From NCBI GenBank assembly GCA_029204225.1, contig CM055111.1, positions 1,870,421-1,934,420 on the forward strand: 64,000 nt of DNA, given 5' to 3'. Source of the DNA: Diphasiastrum complanatum (Eukaryota > Streptophyta > Lycopodiopsida > Lycopodiales > Lycopodiaceae). The notes beneath the pieces were generated by a model. That model saw nothing but the letters and a program-made list of their open reading frames with translations, made no database searches and was not told where the DNA came from. A program made the position numbers and the translations under genes. Below are positions 59,435 to 64,000 of the stretch, in pieces; the stretch's first letter is position 1; every line of letters starts with the position of its first letter.

Positions 59435-60847
59435 AAGGCTTACAAGCTTGGAGAGATGGTGCTTTTCATTGGAGCTTGGTGGTATTCAACTAGTATTCTC
59501 ATCCAAGGAGAGGGGCAAGGTTTCAAGTTGGTGGATCTTCCCAAATTCAATTTGCATGTTCCATATCTCTCTCAAATTCATTGTGGTTTATGGAGAATTG
59601 TTCGAAGAAATCAATTTTGGTGTCTTTTTTTGGAGTTTTAGCATGTGTAGCTCAAAACTAGTGAAGGATCTGAAATTTCCAGCAAGTTAATTCACTTTGA
59701 AATAGTTGAAATTCAGTTTGCATGTTGGATCTTCCCATGTATTTGAATTCTAGACTCTTTTGTGGCCAAATTTGGCTTGTTTTCCATGTTTTGGCACAAA
59801 ATGGAGGGTAGAATTCAAAATTCAGCAAGATCAGATCAATTGATAGGTTGTAACTCTGTATTTTGGATTGCATGTGGATTTGGAAAACATTCTTGCCATT
59901 AATTTCCAATTGTGCATGGTGAAAAAACCTAGGAAGGGCTAAAATTCATGATTTTGGCTTGTTTTTTCATGAAATTGGATGGTAGGAGGTTGTTAAATAG
60001 CAATTGAAGCTGGGAAAAGATGAATCATAGTCTTTTGAAGCTGTCCTAGAAGTTAGAGCCAAGAATTCCAGCAATTGGGTTTGTAGGAAGTCAAAAAGTG
60101 TCAAAAATTGACCAATTTTGGTGAATTTTGGGGGCAGAAGGGGATCATTTTGGATTTTTTCCGGCCATGTGTCTTGTTCACTGAGTCTCCCTCTGTATTG
60201 AGCTTTACAGCACCCAATTTGGTGTCCTGTAGCTAAAGATATGAGCATCTGAAGTTTTGCAATTTTGTGAGCAAAATTGGTAAAATTTCCAATTGTTCTG
60301 ATTGCATGCATGACAAATTCCTATTTTTGAGGTACTGTGCTTGCATGGAATGTCTACATGTGGTTTCTCTGAGTGATTCTGACATGCATGAGTTGGTTAG
60401 ATCTGTTTTGAGTGGTCATACGCATGTACTCTGACGGTTAGATACAAAACTGGATTTTATAGTTGACAATTTCCATAGAACTGACTTTTTACGTAAAATT
60501 TCGTAAAGTAAAAATCAGTTTAATGTCGCATGTCTTGCATGTCTGATGCACATTAAGTAAAATTAAGAATCGAACAGTGAATCGAATTTTCGGTTTCGAT
60601 TGCTTAATAACTGACTGTGATTTTTTATGAATTTTTTGAAAACGTAAAAATTTTTAAAAAAAATTAAAACTCGAAAACTCAAAATTTTTAGTTTTTTTCA
60701 GTTTCTTGTAATGTCTATGAAAATGACTAAAAATAGTGATTTGACCATACTGGAGTCAATCTCAATCAATTTTTTGTCAACAGTACTTCACTATGAGTTA
60801 ATCAAATATTAACTAAATTTAGTAATTTCCAAGATAGATATATCGAG
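59435..60847 (+). other. long gypsy leader, no gene
   Basis: About 1.4 kb between primer site and gag with repeated AAATTTGG/AAATTGG words; no convincing coding frame. Confidence 0.5.
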
Positions 60848-61670
60848 ATGGCCGAAGAAACTTCAAATCAAGCTGCAAATCTAGGTGTGCCATCTTATAT
60901 GGTGATTTGTCAGCTGTTGAGTACGACACTCAATGATATGGACAATCATAATCAGATGAGAGATCAGCAAATGGAGGTTCTTTTGAATCAAGTCAAATTG
61001 ATGTCTTCACCCAATCTCGGGTTTCAACCGGAGGGTTATGCGGGCGAGAAGAAGGAGAAGATACCTGAGGTCGTCGAGGACTGGCTGGCCAAGTGGAGTA
61101 GTTCAATCTGCATGGTGTTCATGATGAGAAGAAAACTGAAAGTGTCGTGTTGTTCTTACGCAGCAAAGTGTCATCGTGGTGGCAAGATTTATCGGTGAAA
61201 CCAACTACTTGGGATGCATTTGCGAAAGTTTTCAAAAAAGCTTTTGTAGTTGCTGATGACGTGGACTACTACCTAAAGTTCGTGAACTGCAAGATGGGTA
61301 CAAAGAGTTTAGACTCTTATATCCAGGAATTCATGGACCTATGGAATAGGGTTCCATCATTCGATGCGAAGTTGGCAAGCAAAATATTTTGACGAATTAG
61401 ATCAAGCAGCATCGCAACCTAAGAAGCCGAAGGGAAAGAGATTAAAAAAATCTATGTCCCGGGAAAAGGCTAAAAGAGAGACTTTATGTTTTGTCTGTAA
61501 GAAGCCTGGACATATGATGAAATTTTGTCCAGAAAGGAAGAAAGGGTCTGCTCACATGATTGAAATCCCAGGAGGCAATGGTAAGACTTTGGAAATTTAC
61601 CAAACTAATTGTGAGTGTGAATGTTTTTTTAGTACTACTTCTTTCTTGCCTAATGAACTTTTTCGTTAAA
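60848..61670 (+). pseudogene. gypsy gag with zinc knuckle
   Basis: ATG 60848 begins MAEETSNQAANLGVPSYMVI; a frame change near 61100 leads to LFLRSKVSSWWQDLSVKPTT and DAFAKVFKKAFVVADDVDYY, SLDSYIQEFMDLWNRVPSFD, the gypsy gag core. After another change, CFVCKKPGHMMKFCPERKK (61485-61541) is a CCHC knuckle. Two frameshifts; the C-terminal linker is short. Confidence 0.85.
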
Positions 61671-62056
61671 TTGGCACAATTAAAGACCAAGAAGTGAGTA
61701 TTTTATTGCACAGTGGTTCAACTCATAATTTTATTAATTCTTGTCTTGTGCAGAAACTCAGCTTGGAAACTAAAGCCAGCAATCATAGATATAAAGTTTA
61801 TCTAGCTTCAGGAGCAGAGTTGGAGACTTGGAACATAAAAGTCCCGAAGCTCCTAGTTTTGGTGCAAGGACACATAAAATTAGTTAATTTTCATGTTTTA
61901 GACCTAGCTCGTACTGATTTAATTTTAGGTTACGAATGGTTATTCAGTAAATCGCCTTCTCTGTTAATTGATTTTGAGAAGCATGTTCTCACTTTCAAGG
62001 AGGGTGATAAGGTAGTTATATTATTTGGCAGTAATTTTGTACGTCCGTTGGATTAG
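61671..62056 (+). pseudogene. gypsy aspartic protease, catalytic Asp lost
   Basis: The frame reads VSILLHSGSTHNFINSCLVQ where gypsy proteases have DSGSTHNFI, so the catalytic Asp is His. ASGAELETWNIKVPKL and DLILGYEWLFSK (the conserved D.ILG..WL) follow. Ends with a stop at 62054-62056. Confidence 0.85.
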
Positions 62057-62083
62057 ATTTCTACAATTAATGAAATTGAGACA

Positions 62084-63060
62084 TTGGATTATTCTGAGTA
62101 TGAAGTTTTTTCAATATGTGCTATTCCAGTTGTGGATGTTCCTGTAATGAATTTAAATGGTTGCGAATTCTCAGCAATTCTTAACTCAGTAAATTTAGAT
62201 CATGAACAAGCAATGAAAGAACAGATCATAAATGAATTTAGGAATGTTTTTCCATCTGAATTCTCTCATGGTTTACCACCGTCTAAGTCAGTAGACCACA
62301 AGATTGAGCTAATTCCAGGACGTAAACATGTCTCTAGACAACCTTATAGGTTCTCTCAGAAAGAGAAGACAGAGATTTCAAATCAAATAGAAAACTATCT
62401 GAGGATGGGACATATACAACCTAGTAATTCACCATGGGGCGCTCTTGTTCTTCTTAAAGCGAAGAAAGATGGAGGTTTCCGGATGTGTGTGAATTACAAG
62501 GGGATTAATAAAGTGACTATAAAGAATAAATATCCATTACCCAGGATAGATGACCTTGTAGATCACTTAGGTGGAGCACGGTATCTCACCAAGATAGATC
62601 TCAGGACAGGGTACCATCAAATAAGAATTAAGTCAGAAGATGTCCAAAAGACATGATTTCGTTCTAGATTTGGTCATTATGAATTTCTAGTGTTGCCATT
62701 TGGATTAATGAATGCTCCAACAACGTTTCAACAAATGATGAATGATTTATTTCATCCATATTTGGGGAAGTTTGTGGTAGTATTCTTAGACGACATTCTC
62801 ATTTACAGTAAATCCTTGGTGGAACACGTAGAACACTTAAAAATCATCTTGATGAAGCTCCGTCAGGAGTTACTCTACGCTAAAGAGTCCAAGTGTGAAA
62901 TCGATTTATCTCGGTCATAAGATCACAGTAAATGGGATCAAGATTGACAAGGATAAAATCAAGATTGTGATTGAGTGGCCAATTCCGGAAACTGTGAAGC
63001 AGGTAAAGTCTTTTTTAGGTTTTACATTTTTCTTCAAGAGATTTATTGAGGATTGTTAGC
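62084..63060 (+). pseudogene. gypsy RT and start of RNase H
   Basis: [60 protein letters not shown] and [16 protein letters not shown] (catalytic Asp) run to a stop at 62654-62656 (TGA where RTxF is expected). Then [20 protein letters not shown] and [16 protein letters not shown] (FLDD, 62776-62823). A frame change near 62905 leads to [17 protein letters not shown] and VKSFLGFTFFFKRFIED, the beginning of RNase H, and the frame stops near 63060. Integrase and 3' LTR lie outside or are lost. Confidence 0.88.
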
Positions 63061-63414
63061 CGATATTTTTGCATAAAAAATCGGGCTATTTTTAGAGCAA
63101 TTTCATAGTTTTTATATAAAAATCGGATTTCAATATATGAGTTTCTTAGCTAGTTGCTGTAAATTGCAATATATTCTTTGGCTAGAGCAAATTTTGGGGC
63201 CTTAGAAATGGCCCATAGACGACGAGGTGTTTAAACACCGAGTCAATATCAACAAGATCAAAACCTACCGAAGCTAGCAGATGTAGAAACTGTACAGTGT
63301 ATAATACACTCCCCACTTCTCTCTCTCATTTTTCAGGTGGTGACCAACAAAATCGACATTGTTCTTGTATATAATTTTGGAAAGAAAACAAATTCCACCT
63401 AGTGAAAAAAAAAT
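63061..63414. other. no supported gene
   Basis: Junction between the gypsy relic and a separate RNase H fragment; AT-rich, without LTR signs. Confidence 0.4.
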
Positions 63415-63843
63415 ATGGAGATTGTTCAAGAACGAGATACTTATACCCTAAGCATAGACAGAGCATGTCGCCATTCTCACAGAGAGGGCACCATAGGAGC
63501 CACATTACGTGATCCCAATGGAATCGAACTAGCAAGCATAGGCGTTCTGCTTGGGACAGGATTCACCAATAATATTGCCGAATACAAAGCCCTCATGTCC
63601 AGCCTACACCTATCATACACACTCTAAGAATCGTGGGCGATTCTCAACTCCTAATCCGAAACATGACCGGGATGTATCAGATCCGGGACCACATTCTACG
63701 AGCTTACACCATGTCCATCTGAGAACTCATAAAGAACTTTCCCCTGATAGAATGGATGCATGTTCCAAGAGATCAGAACTACCACGCAAACAGCTTAGCA
63801 AACTTGGCTTATTATTACGATCATCATTGGCACTGCGATCCGT
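63415..63843 (+). pseudogene. RNase H domain fragment
   Basis: The frame has YTLSIDRACRHSHREGTIGA (catalytic Asp in SID), LRDPNGIELAS and NNIAEYKALMSSLHL (catalytic Glu), then a frame change, RIVGDSQLLIRNMTGM (catalytic Asp in GDS), a TGA, and HVPRDQNYHANSLAN. This is the complete order of an RNase H type-I fold as in plant gypsy polyproteins, with the last Asp replaced (usual 'AD.LA'). It is distinct from the RNase H start at 62940-63060, so it belongs to another element or a rearranged copy. Confidence 0.75.
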
Positions 63844-64000
63844 GCCCAGTGAGCACAAGTCACCTGACCAAGGCATCAGAACTATGGATGGTATTAAGAT
63901 CCCAAACCTGGTACAACCTATGTTGGATCAAGAAGTTGATAAACCAAGTGGACCTGTAAAATCTTGAGTTGTTAATACAATTTTGGCAGACAATGAGCTG

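Overview
The window looks like nuclear DNA of a land plant with a large, repeat-rich genome. The evidence is GT-AG introns of 77-350 bp, degenerate arrays of the plant telomere-type unit (CCCTAAA), many decayed Ty1/copia and Ty3/gypsy elements primed by initiator-Met tRNA, long (CT)n tracts, and one clear host gene for a GPI-anchored lipid-transfer protein. A fern or gymnosperm would fit the style of the retroelements, but the sequence does not prove it.

Layout. 1-7.1 kb: copia scraps interrupted by an array of 31-bp palindromes, a 1.8-kb telomere-like array and small tandem repeats. 7.1-16.7 kb: the most unusual part, a compact block of four intron-containing genes in the order + - + -, flanked by inverted arms that share a 34-bp perfect match. 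The genes are (A) a DDE transposase-like protein; (B) an unknown acidic protein; (C) a histone H3-like fold followed by a basic/proline linker and an ULP1-type (C48) protease domain; (D) a protein with a BAH-like N-terminus. A/B and C/D converge; B and C diverge from a promoter region rich in ACACGTGT and GCACTTGTGC motifs. Genes A, C and D each carry nonsense codons and, in A and C, frame breaks, so this copy appears to be decaying. I read it as a multigene DNA transposon carrying chromatin-type proteins.

17.7-19.5 kb: the lipid-transfer protein gene (- strand, three exons), whose last coding bases belong to a four-copy tandem repeat. 20-27.6 kb: copia remnant, second telomere-like array, a second small BAH-like fragment, AT-rich DNA. 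27.7-38.3 kb: a truncated copia (+), then a minus-strand gypsy relic with tRNA-Met primer site, gag zinc knuckles, protease and part of RT, followed by an unexplained coiled-coil coding region where RNase H and integrase should be.

38.3-48 kb: microsatellites, tandem repeats, a methyltransferase-like exon relic and a non-LTR-type reverse transcriptase with an N-terminal zinc finger. 48-58.3 kb: a rearranged copia in which an RT/RNase H/LTR piece lies inverted against gag/PBS/LTR, with a 1-kb TRIM element (AAGGC target duplication) nested in one LTR, and another copia RT/RNase H relic. 59.4-63.8 kb: a decayed gypsy element (+) and a separate RNase H fragment. Exon boundaries and frames were read by eye; no database search was possible.
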